Positions 1-7,874 of a stretch of DNA of 64,000 bases are shown one piece after another. The notes beneath the pieces are model-generated. The model did not search any database. It was not told the origin of the DNA and saw nothing but the letters and a program-made list of their open reading frames with translations. Each line of letters begins with the position of its first letter. Positions within the stretch are counted from its first letter, which is position 1. The stretch comes from Thalassotalea insulae (GTDB lineage: Bacteria; Pseudomonadota; Gammaproteobacteria; Enterobacterales; Alteromonadaceae). The stretch lies in NCBI RefSeq assembly GCF_030161395.1, contig NZ_BSST01000001.1:4030001-4094000 (forward strand), written 5' to 3'. Made by a program: the position numbers and the translations under genes.

Positions 1-101
1 GTATTTCATTGAATAAAAATGGTGAAAATTCGGAAGAACTAAATAATAGTAGTAGGTTAAAGTTCAACTTACCGATAGCATTTCCCACTGGTAAAAAGTA
101 A
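1..101 (+). CDS. 3' end of a cassette gene, partial
   Basis: An open frame runs in from the left edge, phase beginning at base 3, and ends with TAA at 99-101. It gives 32 C-terminal residues rich in Asn and Ser. The stop codon touches the R'' core of the next attC site, the usual tight packing of integron cassettes, so this is very likely the tail of the preceding cassette gene. The product cannot be identified from this fragment. Confidence 0.5.
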   Translation, partial: ISLNKNGENSEELNNSSRLKFNLPIAFPTGKK

Positions 102-202
102 CTTAACAAGCCATTGCAGTGCAGGACTTTTAACAGTTGGCTTTTCTCACTGCGTTCGTTATTTTAGCCAACAATTAAAAGCCCCTGAATGGGGCGTTAT
201 AT
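101..202 (+). other. attC site (integron cassette recombination site)
   Basis: R'' core ACTTAAC at 101-107 followed by AAG. R' core GTTATAT at 196-202. The inner arms can pair (ACAGTTGGCT against AGCCAAC), with GCCCCTGAATGGGGC near the right end. It is about 102 bp long and of the locally dominant type. Almost the same sequence recurs at 7875-7976 behind a different gene. Confidence 0.9.
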
Positions 203-486
203 GTTTTCATGAATTCTATGGTTGGTTGCTTCGTTAAAGGTTTAACGTGGTTTTATCAAAGGGTTTATTTAAGGTTTTAAACTTGATGTTGTTTAACAAA
301 TTTGTTCAAAGTAACATTAGGTTAGGGCACACTTAAAAGGTATTTACTCAATCAGGTTAATGGATTAACGTCACATTTCTTTTTCTATTAGCCGGTTAAA
401 CTTTTAAGTGTGTTTATAAATTTAAACTATGTGGTTTAATCAAATGCTCAGGTGTTTGCGGCATTGCCGCGAAAGCTTGGTTTAAC
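203..486 (+). other. cassette body without a conventional gene
   Basis: There is no ORF of normal length between two attC sites. The last 60 bases contain an 18-codon ORF (429-485), and the same 3' segment is found in the cassettes at 8660-8876 and 9427-9643. The middle part, with several GGTTTAAC- and TTTAAACTT-like words, only loosely resembles those two. It could be a cassette carrying a small RNA, a promoter or a micropeptide; none of these is shown. Confidence 0.6.
429..485 (+). CDS. conserved micro-ORF in cassette (18 aa)
   Basis: ATG at 429 and TAA at 483-485, one base before the attC R'' core. The peptide has the core QMLRCLRHC followed by [R/H]ESLV. The same peptide, one residue shorter, is encoded at 8822-8875 and 9589-9642. 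Of the four codon differences visible in the core among copies, AGG/CGG and AGC/AGT are silent and CGC/CAC changes Arg to His. No good ribosome-binding site is visible. Alternatively, conservation may be due to an RNA element, since this copy has GCGGCA-T-TGCCGC, which is broken in the other two. Confidence 0.35.
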   Translation: MWFNQMLRCLRHCRESLV

Positions 487-590
487 ATATAACAAGCAAT
501 TAAAGCGGGACTTTTTACAGTTTGCTCGGTTTCGCTGCGCTACACAATTTTAGCAAACTAATAAAAAGCCCCTTAATGTGGGCGTTAGAT
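487..590 (+). other. attC site
   Basis: R'' core ATATAAC at 487-493 followed by AAGC. R' core GTTAGAT at 584-590. The pairing arms TTTGCT and AGCAAA are internal. It is nearly identical to the attC at 8877-8980, which follows a related gene-less cassette. Confidence 0.9.
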
Positions 591-617
591 TTTCGTTCAA
601 CATAGGCATGAGAGTTC

Positions 618-1475
618 ATGAAAGATATATTAGAAATTATTGACAAAGATATAAATGATCATCGAAAAGATGCCTCAAATATGCTTTTGATCATATTCAT
701 TGCATTCATTACATTTCTTATATTACTTTTTCTAACATTCGCACCAGATATAGCTAACAAACTACTCTCTGAAGAACGAAAGGCACTTAATGAAAACAAA
801 CTATTGTATGCATCTGCGGTAAGCGATTATAAAAAAAGATATAAAGATGACTTTGAATATATTTCTAATGAAAAATATTCAAAGCTTATAGATGAAGGAA
901 AAATAACTGAGAAGCATGAAGATGCTTTAAAAATCTCTAGAATTAGTCCTATAAATGAACAAGACTTACAAACTTTAAAATTGATTAGTCACCTTTCTTT
1001 AAATGAAAAAAAAATTGAATCTATATTCCAGTTATTAACTTTGATTTTCGGTGCTGTTTTTGGGGGGTGTTTATTAACGTATAGAACTCACGCTATATCT
1101 TCAAAAGAGTTATCTCTAAAAAAAATGGATTTTTTGATTGAGTATAAAATTGATAATAAAGCTGAAGATACTAGGTTAGCTAGTATTTCCCAAGTTGATC
1201 AACTTAAAGATGACACCTTAGCTACTGATATTATGAATCTCTATAAATTGTCACCGAATGAATTTATACAAGAGGTTATTAACGCTAAGTCAGCGGTAGG
1301 ATTTGCAGAATCGTTCGATAGATATCGAAAAAATAACGGTGTTGGCTTGAACCTTGACATAATTAAAGATAACCCACAGCCCTTTAAAGAACGTTTAAAT
1401 GATTATCGTGAAATATTAGGTTTAAACAAAATAGAAGAAAATCAAGATAGTAAATCTAACAAGTCATTAAAGTAG
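618..1475 (+). CDS. hypothetical membrane protein with two TM segments (cassette gene)
   Basis: A 285-residue protein that I do not recognise. It has a short charged N-terminus, a strong membrane segment at about residues 22-45, a charged, probably helical region at 46-134 and a second membrane segment with a Gly-rich face at about 135-155. The C-terminal part of about 130 residues is soluble and Lys/Asp-rich. The ATG at 618 follows GAGAG at a usable distance. The last codons, with stop at 1473-1475, lie inside the following attC, whose R'' begins at 1454, so the attC supplies the C-terminus. It sits alone in its cassette. Function unknown. Confidence 0.8.
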   Translation: MKDILEIIDKDINDHRKDASNMLLIIFIAFITFLILLFLTFAPDIANKLLSEERKALNENKLLYASAVSDYKKRYKDDFEYISNEKYSKLIDEGKITEKHEDALKISRISPINEQDLQTLKLISHLSLNEKKIESIFQLLTLIFGAVFGGCLLTYRTHAISSKELSLKKMDFLIEYKIDNKAEDTRLASISQVDQLKDDTLATDIMNLYKLSPNEFIQEVINAKSAVGFAESFDRYRKNNGVGLNLDIIKDNPQPFKERLNDYREILGLNKIEENQDSKSNKSLK

Positions 1476-1554
1476 GACAAATAACAGTTGGCTTTTGCTC
1501 CTACGTCGCTTATTTTAGCCAACATATTATTTGCCTCTTAACGAGGCGTTATAT
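1454..1554 (+). other. attC site overlapping the end of a CDS
   Basis: R'' core ATCTAAC at 1454-1460 and R' core GTTATAT at 1548-1554. The arms TTGGCTTTTGCTC and TTTTAGCCAAC pair internally. The gene upstream reads 15 bases past R'' before stopping. Confidence 0.88.
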
Positions 1555-1777
1555 ACCGCAACTAATTCAATATAAAACGCTATCAGGTTTATTCGTTTTT
1601 ATTAGCATTTAGTAGTGAATTCTTTGGGTATATTTTTAGGTTTAGTTTTGCAATGCTTCGGCAAATAAAGCTGTAAATTCTATAGTATTCGCGTTCAGGT
1701 TTACGTTGCGGTAGTGTTGCAGTTATAGTAGTAAAACGTAGTGTAACTAACTGGTTTGGTTGCACATATTAAAAAAT
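1555..1777 (+). other. cassette body with no recognisable gene
   Basis: These 223 bases between two attC sites contain no ORF above about ten codons with a plausible start on the + strand. The sequence is AT-rich and not obviously related to the three cassettes that share the micro-ORF. I see nothing else here. Confidence 0.55.
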
Positions 1778-1876
1778 ATATAACAAGGCATTCAATCGGA
1801 CAATTTACAGTTGGCTTTTGTTCGTGCCTCACATATTTTAGCCAACAATAAATAGCCGCTTAATGTGGCGTTATGT
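1778..1876 (+). other. attC site
   Basis: R'' core ATATAAC at 1778-1784 followed by AAGGC. R' core GTTATGT at 1870-1876. The inner arms ACAGTTGGCT and TAGCCAAC pair, and GCCGCTTAATGTGGC lies next to R'. Confidence 0.88.
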
Positions 1877-1990
1877 TTCATAAGCAGGATTCTAGCATTG
1901 GGGACTTATTTAATAATTCTTTGCTAATCGGGTTTGAGACTCAGGTGGAAATTCGAAATTATGGAATCAAAAGGCAAGTTTGGAGTATGC

Positions 1991-3376
1991 ATGTATAAAT
2001 CCTTTATTAGTAAATTTTTATTGATCACACTTATTTTTCATTCGGTTATTTCATGTGGTGGAAGTGGAGAGAGCTCTACTCCTCCTGCAACAATTAACCA
2101 AGCTCCGCTTTCTAGTGCAGGAGAAGACCAAGAGGTATTCGAACACGTACAAGTGACATTGTCAGGTTCTGGCTCGGACAGTGATGGTAGTATTTCGAAA
2201 TATGAGTGGAAGCAAGTATCAGGTACAGAGGTAGAATTAAGTGGTCTTGAAACAAAAAACTCTACATTTACGGCCCCACAGGTTGAAGATACGATAACTT
2301 TAAGTTTTCAACTCACAGTTACTGACAACGAAGGTAAGTCATCGAAAGATGCTGTCGATGTGGTTGTCAAAAATAATACAAGCCCTATTGCAAGTGCTCA
2401 AGGAACTATATTTCTGAAAAGTGGTGAAATGGCAGAATTAAGAGCTAATTCGTCTAATGATCTTGAAAGTACTTTACTTAAATATGAATGGTCACAGATT
2501 GATAACTCTAACTTAATAATTGAGTTGAGTGAACCTAACCTAGAGGTGATTACTTTTAATGTTCCGCATGTTGATGTAGCTACGATTATAACATTTGAAC
2601 TAATGGTAATTGACGAAGGAGGTTTATATGATAGTGAAAAAATATCAGTAGCAATAAGCCCTCAAATATCTGAGAAATTAAATGATACCGGGGTTTTGTT
2701 ATGTGGTAGTACGGGAGCTAATAATAATGAATCGTGTGAAAGTGAATTAGGTGAGAATGGAGAAAATATTCCTGATGGACAGGATGCTGACTTTGGAAGA
2801 GATAATCATTCTAATTTTGACCTAGACGGACATGCAGGATTTAGCTTTACTAAAGTTAGTGAAAAAGGAACCCCTCTTCCTGTTGAGTCTACTGAATGGA
2901 CATGCGTATTAGATAACGTTACGGGATTAATGTGGGAAGTAAAAAGCTCTGATGGAGGGTTGAGAGATAAATTCAATACGTACTCTTTTTATGATCCAAT
3001 GTATTCTGGAGTCAATAAAGGGACAAAAAATGGCGGAACATGTACAGGAAACTCTTGTGATACTAGCAGTTTTGTCTCTGAAGTTAATGAAGTTGGGTTA
3101 TGTGGCCATAACGATTGGAGACTTCCGACTCGTATGGAGCTAATATCAATAGTAGATTATAGTTCTGGTCAAAGTGAATTAACTATTGACACTAATTTTT
3201 TTCCTAATACTCAAATTTTTAGTTTTGAAACACTTACAAGTAGTTATATAAGTGCGACGAGATACCCAAAAGATATTTCGTGGATTTTTTATGTTAGTTA
3301 CGAAAATGGGTTCAGCGGTAGTGGATACTTTCACTCTGGATATTATTCTCGTTTAGTAAGAACAGTATCTGAATAA
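1991..3376 (+). CDS. lipoprotein with Ig/PKD-like repeats and a C-terminal DUF1566 domain
   Basis: A 461-residue protein from the ATG at 1991, chosen because GGAG lies 6 bases before it and because it gives a clean signal peptide with a lipobox ending in SCGG. The longer frame from 1934 adds an implausible N-terminus. After the Cys comes a Ser/Pro linker. Two Ig-like/PKD-type modules follow (about residues 35-125 and 130-225; SDSDGSISKYEW and DNEGKSS are typical). The C-terminal 170 residues form a DUF1566 (Lcl C-terminal-like) domain with GLMWEVK and DWRLPT. It is probably anchored in the outer membrane and surface-exposed. It shares its cassette with a second DUF1566 gene. Its binding partner is unknown. 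Confidence 0.82.
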   Translation: MYKSFISKFLLITLIFHSVISCGGSGESSTPPATINQAPLSSAGEDQEVFEHVQVTLSGSGSDSDGSISKYEWKQVSGTEVELSGLETKNSTFTAPQVEDTITLSFQLTVTDNEGKSSKDAVDVVVKNNTSPIASAQGTIFLKSGEMAELRANSSNDLESTLLKYEWSQIDNSNLIIELSEPNLEVITFNVPHVDVATIITFELMVIDEGGLYDSEKISVAISPQISEKLNDTGVLLCGSTGANNNESCESELGENGENIPDGQDADFGRDNHSNFDLDGHAGFSFTKVSEKGTPLPVESTEWTCVLDNVTGLMWEVKSSDGGLRDKFNTYSFYDPMYSGVNKGTKNGGTCTGNSCDTSSFVSEVNEVGLCGHNDWRLPTRMELISIVDYSSGQSELTIDTNFFPNTQIFSFETLTSSYISATRYPKDISWIFYVSYENGFSGSGYFHSGYYSRLVRTVSE

Positions 3377-3411
3377 GTTTTAATAATTGCAGGATTGGAA
3401 CGTAAAATAAA

Positions 3412-3930
3412 ATGAATAGAATATTTTTAATTCGGTTGATTGGTTTGTTTACGCTTACATTGTCATACACTTCATATTCTATGGTTTGTAATGGAAACCT
3501 AGAAAAATCAGCGCCAGATGAACGATTTATATTGAATGGGAATGGCACTGCTACAGATAAATTGACAAACTTAATTTGGTCTAGATGCAATGCTGGTCAG
3601 ACTTGGGATGGTAAAAAGTGTATAGGAGAGTCAGGCTTATATACATGGGGGGAGGCTGTAATAGCGGCATCTAAATTTTCACTGAATGAAGGTGATAGCT
3701 GGAGGCTACCAAATATGAAAGAGCTTATGACTATACTTGAATCTAATTGTTATGACCCTTCGATTAATGCAAATATATTTTTTGTGGAAGATGAATTTCG
3801 TTCTTACTGGTCTTCAACACCAACTAAATTTAATGACGGTTCTGCTTGGATGGTTATATTTGGCTATGGCAATACTCAGGACTTCAGCAAATTAGGCGAA
3901 TTACATGCACGATACGTTAAAAATCTATGA
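3412..3930 (+). CDS. secreted DUF1566-domain protein
   Basis: A 172-residue protein with an N-terminal signal peptide (hydrophobic to about residue 22). It consists almost entirely of one DUF1566 module: LIWSRC, the Cys-containing TWDGKKC loop, YTWGEA, WRLPNMKEL and YWSST are family-typical. It follows the larger DUF1566 lipoprotein after 35 bases, with no attC between them, so both belong to one cassette (1877-4087) and are probably co-transcribed. Four Cys residues suggest disulfides in the periplasm or outside the cell. The function of DUF1566 is not established. Confidence 0.8.
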   Translation: MNRIFLIRLIGLFTLTLSYTSYSMVCNGNLEKSAPDERFILNGNGTATDKLTNLIWSRCNAGQTWDGKKCIGESGLYTWGEAVIAASKFSLNEGDSWRLPNMKELMTILESNCYDPSINANIFFVEDEFRSYWSSTPTKFNDGSAWMVIFGYGNTQDFSKLGELHARYVKNL

Positions 3931-3986
3931 ATATTATGCATTTAGGACTTTTATAAGTACTTGTATGGAGTATTAAGGTAAAAGAA

Positions 3987-4087
3987 ACATAACAAGCGGT
4001 TTATGGATGGGACTCGTATTTGCTTGCTCAGGTTCGTTCCTCACCATTTTAGCAAGCTAATACTCGCCCCATAACCGGGCGTTAGGT
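3987..4087 (+). other. attC site
   Basis: R'' core ACATAAC at 3987-3993 followed by AAGCGG. R' core GTTAGGT at 4081-4087. The inner arms TTGCTTGCTC and TTTTAGCAAGC pair, and CGCCCCATAACCGGGCG lies near R'. Confidence 0.9.
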
Positions 4088-4098
4088 GCCATCGTAAA

Positions 4099-4440
4099 AT
4101 GAAGCACAGTTTCATATTTTTGATAATTATTTTTCTATCTGGTTGCAGTCAAATTAGCAATCAGAAACTTGAAGAGAGAATGCGATATTGGGAAGCATCT
4201 CTCGAGAAAAATATACCTAAGGGAACTTCAATAGAATTAATTCAACAATGGGCGTTAAAAAACTCGATTGAATTTATTGAGAACCCTAAAACAAAAATAT
4301 TATATGCTAACGTTGAAGCAATTGAAGATTCTGGAATTGGTTTTCCTTGTTCAAACTGGAATATCATTTTAAAGATTCAATTGGATAATAATGGCGATTT
4401 AAGTGATAGTTCAATTGATTCTGTAGGCACCTGCTTATAG
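4099..4440 (+). CDS. small putative lipoprotein (113 aa)
   Basis: ATG at 4099, 11 bases after attC R'. A hydrophobic signal of about 15 residues is followed by the lipobox LSGC. The rest is a small domain with GTSIELIQQW near the start, which resembles the short helix of periplasmic SmpA/BamE-like folds only in general style, and two Cys residues (FPCSNW and the final GTCL). No convincing ribosome-binding site precedes the start. The gene ends eight bases before the attC core at 4449. Not assigned to a family. Confidence 0.7.
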   Translation: MKHSFIFLIIIFLSGCSQISNQKLEERMRYWEASLEKNIPKGTSIELIQQWALKNSIEFIENPKTKILYANVEAIEDSGIGFPCSNWNIILKIQLDNNGDLSDSSIDSVGTCL

Positions 4441-4448
4441 AAAATAGC

Positions 4449-4458
4449 ACCTAACAAG
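4449..4458 (+). other. left end of an attC site split by an IS110-family element
   Basis: R'' core ACCTAAC at 4449-4455 plus AAG. Here the attC is interrupted; it resumes at 5651 with ACAAGCTG. Joined across the insertion, the site reads as a normal ~100-bp attC of the local type. Confidence 0.85.
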
Positions 4459-4476
4459 AGACTATGGCGTCAATAG

Positions 4477-5433
4477 CTAAATTTTAGTTTTTGGCGCTTG
4501 CCACATAACACCGTCTCTAAGCATTGAATTTAATATCACGACCATCTTTCTAATGCAGGCAATTATTGCCACCTTCTTAGGTTTACCTGCGGCAACTAAT
4601 CGCTGGTAAGTTTCTTTAAAAATAGGATTGCTTTGAATCGCTGACATCATCGCCATGTATAAAACCGTACGTACTTGGTGTCTGCCTCCTTGGATTTTAC
4701 GTTGACCTCGATACCGACCACTTTCTCGGTTCATCGGTGCAACGCCTACGAGGCTGCTGGCTTGTTTACTTGTCATGTAACCTAATTCAGGCAAGTTGCT
4801 GATAATGGATGCTGAGGCTATTTTTCCTATCCCAGTCATGCTTTGTAGGATTGTGTTCTTCGCCTGATAATCGGGACAAGATTCAATGAGTGCTATGAGT
4901 TTCTTTTCAATCTTGATTATCTGTTGCTTAAAGGCGGTGAGGATAGGTTTGATGGTCATGGCTAGCTCTTTAGGTAAAATTTGTAAGCGGTTCTTTTCCA
5001 TGGTTTGCATCACTAATAATTGATTTCTTCTGGCGACTAAATCGCTCATTGCTTGCATGGTATCTGGCTTTAATTGGGATAGTTTAGGTTTTATCACGTC
5101 ACCGTAGTGCGCAATAAGCTGTGCATCAAGCTTATCTGTTTTTGCACGTTGTCCAATGGCACCAGCGAAACGTTTGATGTGAATAGGATTAGCAATGACA
5201 AACGGTAGCTTAGCTTTAGCACAAGCCATAATAAAAGGCATTTCCAGGCGGCCAGTTGCTTCAATGACAATGCGCTCGACATTGTATTTTTTAATGGTAC
5301 TAATCGCTTCATTGATACCTTTTTCATCATTTGAAACGGTAAAATAGATATCAATTGGACGCAGATAAATATCTAATTGAAATTTACCGGTATCAACACC
5401 GACATTAATGTTTTGATTGATTGTGTTTTTCAT
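4477..5433 (-). CDS. IS110-family transposase (DEDD recombinase)
   Basis: A 318-residue enzyme that moves the element by RNA-guided recombination (established for IS110/IS1111 relatives). The N-terminal RuvC-like DEDD domain shows VGVDTGK (first Asp, near residue 14), IEATGR (Glu) and TDKLDAQLIA (two Asp). A helical linker follows. The C-terminal Transposase_20 domain (about residues 190-300) has SMTGIG, LVGVAP and ESGRYRG, and the last part includes KPKKVAIIACIRKM. All expected catalytic residues are present and the frame is intact, so it may be active. It is clearly homologous to, but diverged from, the product at 21426-22379. Confidence 0.92.
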   Translation of the reverse strand: MKNTINQNINVGVDTGKFQLDIYLRPIDIYFTVSNDEKGINEAISTIKKYNVERIVIEATGRLEMPFIMACAKAKLPFVIANPIHIKRFAGAIGQRAKTDKLDAQLIAHYGDVIKPKLSQLKPDTMQAMSDLVARRNQLLVMQTMEKNRLQILPKELAMTIKPILTAFKQQIIKIEKKLIALIESCPDYQAKNTILQSMTGIGKIASASIISNLPELGYMTSKQASSLVGVAPMNRESGRYRGQRKIQGGRHQVRTVLYMAMMSAIQSNPIFKETYQRLVAAGKPKKVAIIACIRKMVVILNSMLRDGVMWQAPKTKI

Positions 5434-5650
5434 AATAAGCTAACCCTTGCTTGCGTAATGCGGGTTCGAGACCCAGTAGACTATTCGAGTATTTTGCTTG
5501 GAGTCTTTTATAGCGTTCGTTCTTGTTATCGGTCTCTCAACTGAGGAGCCATCGTTCAATCGAACTACTGTAAAAGAAGGCCTTAGTTGCAGCTAAGGCT
5601 AGGGTCTCACTTTACCGAATAAAAGTTATTTTGGTGGGTTTATTATCCAT
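5434..5650 (-). ncRNA. candidate bridge/seek RNA region of IS110 copy 1
   Basis: This 217-base non-coding end upstream of the transposase is strongly conserved in blocks between the two IS copies although the coding parts have diverged. A hairpin at 5580-5599 (7-bp stem, loop TTGCAG) has its counterpart at 22524-22543 with two compensatory pair changes (C-G to T-A and A-T to G-C) and an identical loop. CTTGTTA at 5523-5529 is the exact complement of TAACAAG at the insertion point in attC. IS110-family elements are known to encode a guide RNA in this position. The assignment is inferred from position and covariation; transcript ends are unknown. Confidence 0.6.
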
Positions 5651-5749
5651 ACAAGCTGTTTAAGCGCGGGACTGCTAACGTTTGGCTCGGTTCCGCTTCG
5701 CTGCACAATTTTAGCAAGCTATTATCAGCCCCTGAATGGGGCGTTAGGT
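5651..5749 (+). other. right part of the split attC site
   Basis: Starts ACAAGCTG after the IS end and runs through the pairing arms TTTGGCTCGG and TTTTAGCAAGC to R' core GTTAGGT at 5743-5749. It belongs with 4449-4458. Confidence 0.85.
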
Positions 5750-5797
5750 GTGCTTGAGTATCACGGTTAAATTGGAGTATTTACAAGGAAGTTTTGA

Positions 5798-7825
5798 ATG
5801 TATAAAAAGTTATTAGTTACATCTCTTGGTTTTGTGTTAATTGGTTGTGGTGGAAGCTCATCTGGCGAAAAAGAAACCTCAACTCAACCTATTATAAAAA
5901 GTTACGAAGTTTCAGCATCTGCCTCTACTGGAGGTATGATTACTCCGACAAACCAGTCAATTCAAAGTGGCAATAAAGCTACTTTGAATATTTCAGCAGA
6001 TGATGAGTATGAAATTGATAGTGTCGCTGGGTGCAATGGTAGTTTAAATGATAATGTCTATACAACGAGTGTTATTACCGCTGATTGTGAAGTGTCAGCA
6101 ACTTTCAAGTTAAAAACATATACTGTATCAGCTACGACTTCTGATGGTGGAGTCATGACCCCAACAAATCAATTTATTCAAAGTGGTCATCAGGCTATTT
6201 TAAATGTTTCACCTGATGAAGGCTATGAAATTGATAGTGTCGCCGGGTGCAATGGTAGTTTAAGTGATAAAGTCTATACAACGGGTGTTATTACCGCTGA
6301 TTGTGAAGTTTCAGCAACTTTCAAGTTAAAAATATATACAGTTTCTAGCCTAATTCCTGATGGAGGAGTATTAATTTCACCTGTAAGCCAAACTATTACT
6401 CATGGAGATGTTGCCGTATTTAACATAGAGCAAAACACTGGCATAGGGAAATATGAAATTAGTGGTTGTAGTGGCTACATCGAAGGTAGTACTTATACTA
6501 TTGATGCAGTGACTTCGGATTGTCAAATAAGCGCTGAATTTAACGGTGATTTTCTAGGTTTAAGCTTATATCCACAACATGAAGATAGTTCTATCGCAGT
6601 TTCAATTGACTTAACTCAAACAGATGTTCCTAACACTGAACTGACATTTGTGATTTATAAAGAAAATAATGTCGAGTATTACTCTTCTGAGAATGCAGGC
6701 CGAATAACGTATGGATCTATACGTATGCCAATCAGTAAAAAAGTGTATAGAAAAGTCGTTCCAAACTTAAAACCTGATTCAGAATATGAAATATGTATGA
6801 GTGGCATAAACAACTTTAAACCCACAGGTTTTTTTGGTTGTAAAAAGATTAAAACTGCACAGAAAAAAACAGAAAACGCCTTGATTGTTATCAACCATGA
6901 TGTTGAATCTGAAGCTATAGCGCTGATTAATGAATGGGTTGATAAAGTAGAAAGTAAGAATTCACATATAAAGCTCAAAACGCATAACTTGCAATCAGAG
7001 ACTACTGCTGAAACTATAAAACTGTATTTAGAAAATGAGTATAATTCGTCCAACCTCAGGCATGTTGTGTTTATAGGATATGACATACCTTCATTAACGA
7101 CAAAAGTCTCAAATACTGATACAAAATTGCTAGGTTTGTATTCATCTTTATCTGAAGTTGAAAGAGGTGATTGGCACAACGAAGATCAAACAAATGCAGA
7201 CGAAGTCACTATTGCCGCAATCAAACCACAAGATATTACTATTTCAACATATTTACACCGCTTAATTAATTTTTATGATGGTGGACTTGTTTATCCTCAA
7301 AATGTTTTATTAGCAGACGCAATGATTGCTTCTGAAAAATCATTTGTTCGTTCTGATTTTGAAAATCTTGAACTTGAAATTGATATGGTCACAGGCTTTG
7401 AAAGCAACATTGAACTATCCGAGGCTATTCGTTGGCAAGATGAATATTCAAATAAACTATTAGAAAATGAATATGGGTTGTTATTTATAGGAGCACACGG
7501 CTCTAGATTAGAGCATTACCCGTGCGGTTACGAGTGTATAAATTATAACTTTATTAAAGAAGCTGAGCCTAAAGTTAAGTTTACAATCGCCATTAGCTGC
7601 AATATAGGTCATGTTTTCACAGAAAATTCACCTATGCTTTCCTATATTTTTGGTCCAAGTTCAGGGTCACTAAGTGGGCTTGCTTCTGAAGTTCTTTATT
7701 TTGATAACGGGAGTTCTGCACGACGAATAATACATGCTTTTAAAGAAAGAGAAATGTCGATCGGCGAAGTTAGTAGAATATTCGGTTTTTTGGTCGTTGG
7801 AGATCCTTTTTTAACTCTAAATTAG
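5798..7825 (+). CDS. lipoprotein with InlB-type repeats and a gingipain-like (C25/caspase-fold) domain
   Basis: A 675-residue protein with a strong AAGGAA site before the ATG. Its signal peptide ends in the lipobox LIGC followed by GGSSS. Residues about 35-250 hold three divergent InlB B-repeat-like modules; the first two are 72-residue direct repeats with paired Cys (AGCNG and TADCEVSA). The C-terminal region (about 360-675) resembles a peptidase C25/caspase-like fold. A beta strand before IGAHGS puts a His at residue 567, and the strand TIAISCNIGH puts a Cys at residue 601, the expected His-Cys dyad order. The C-terminus reads GDPFLTLN, as in many C25 proteins. It is likely outer-membrane-anchored and possibly a Cys protease. 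Family assignment is by eye. Confidence 0.7.
   Translation: MYKKLLVTSLGFVLIGCGGSSSGEKETSTQPIIKSYEVSASASTGGMITPTNQSIQSGNKATLNISADDEYEIDSVAGCNGSLNDNVYTTSVITADCEVSATFKLKTYTVSATTSDGGVMTPTNQFIQSGHQAILNVSPDEGYEIDSVAGCNGSLSDKVYTTGVITADCEVSATFKLKIYTVSSLIPDGGVLISPVSQTITHGDVAVFNIEQNTGIGKYEISGCSGYIEGSTYTIDAVTSDCQISAEFNGDFLGLSLYPQHEDSSIAVSIDLTQTDVPNTELTFVIYKENNVEYYSSENAGRITYGSIRMPISKKVYRKVVPNLKPDSEYEICMSGINNFKPTGFFGCKKIKTAQKKTENALIVINHDVESEAIALINEWVDKVESKNSHIKLKTHNLQSETTAETIKLYLENEYNSSNLRHVVFIGYDIPSLTTKVSNTDTKLLGLYSSLSEVERGDWHNEDQTNADEVTIAAIKPQDITISTYLHRLINFYDGGLVYPQNVLLADAMIASEKSFVRSDFENLELEIDMVTGFESNIELSEAIRWQDEYSNKLLENEYGLLFIGAHGSRLEHYPCGYECINYNFIKEAEPKVKFTIAISCNIGHVFTENSPMLSYIFGPSSGSLSGLASEVLYFDNGSSARRIIHAFKEREMSIGEVSRIFGFLVVGDPFLTLN
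5905..6336 (+). repeat. two tandem 216-bp repeats inside the lipoprotein gene
   Basis: Units at about 5905-6120 and 6121-6336 match closely; for example GAAATTGATAGTGTCGC starts at 6011 and at 6227. Each encodes one 72-residue InlB-like module. A third, much more diverged module follows to about 6545. Near-identity of the first two suggests recent duplication or gene conversion. Confidence 0.8.
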
Positions 7826-7874
7826 AACTGAAATAAATAGCATAGTTGTAAAAATTTGTATGGGTGTATGCACC

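Larger units (their letters stand above)
4459..5650 (-). mobile_element. IS110-family insertion sequence, copy 1, inserted in attC
   Basis: An element of about 1.19 kb defined by comparison with the second copy (21401-22606) and by the interrupted attC around it. Both copies begin within a few bases with ACTATGG after TAACAAG and end with TTATTATCCAT before ACAAG. ACAAG is present on both sides, so the ends are uncertain by five bases, as expected for site-specific recombination at a short shared core rather than insertion with a normal target duplication. It contains one transposase gene on the - strand with a long (217-base) non-coding end on the gene's 5' side. I see no clear terminal inverted repeats. 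Confidence 0.85.

Noticed and set aside
1555..1777. Relating this gene-less cassette to the three micro-ORF cassettes
   Set aside because: Only a short ATGCTTCGGCAA-like stretch is reminiscent; the reading frame and flanks do not match.
4459..5650. Calling the IS elements members of the IS1111 subgroup because they target attC
   Set aside because: I could not see subterminal inverted repeats, and the long non-coding end is on the 5' side of the transposase. Only the family level (IS110) is stated.
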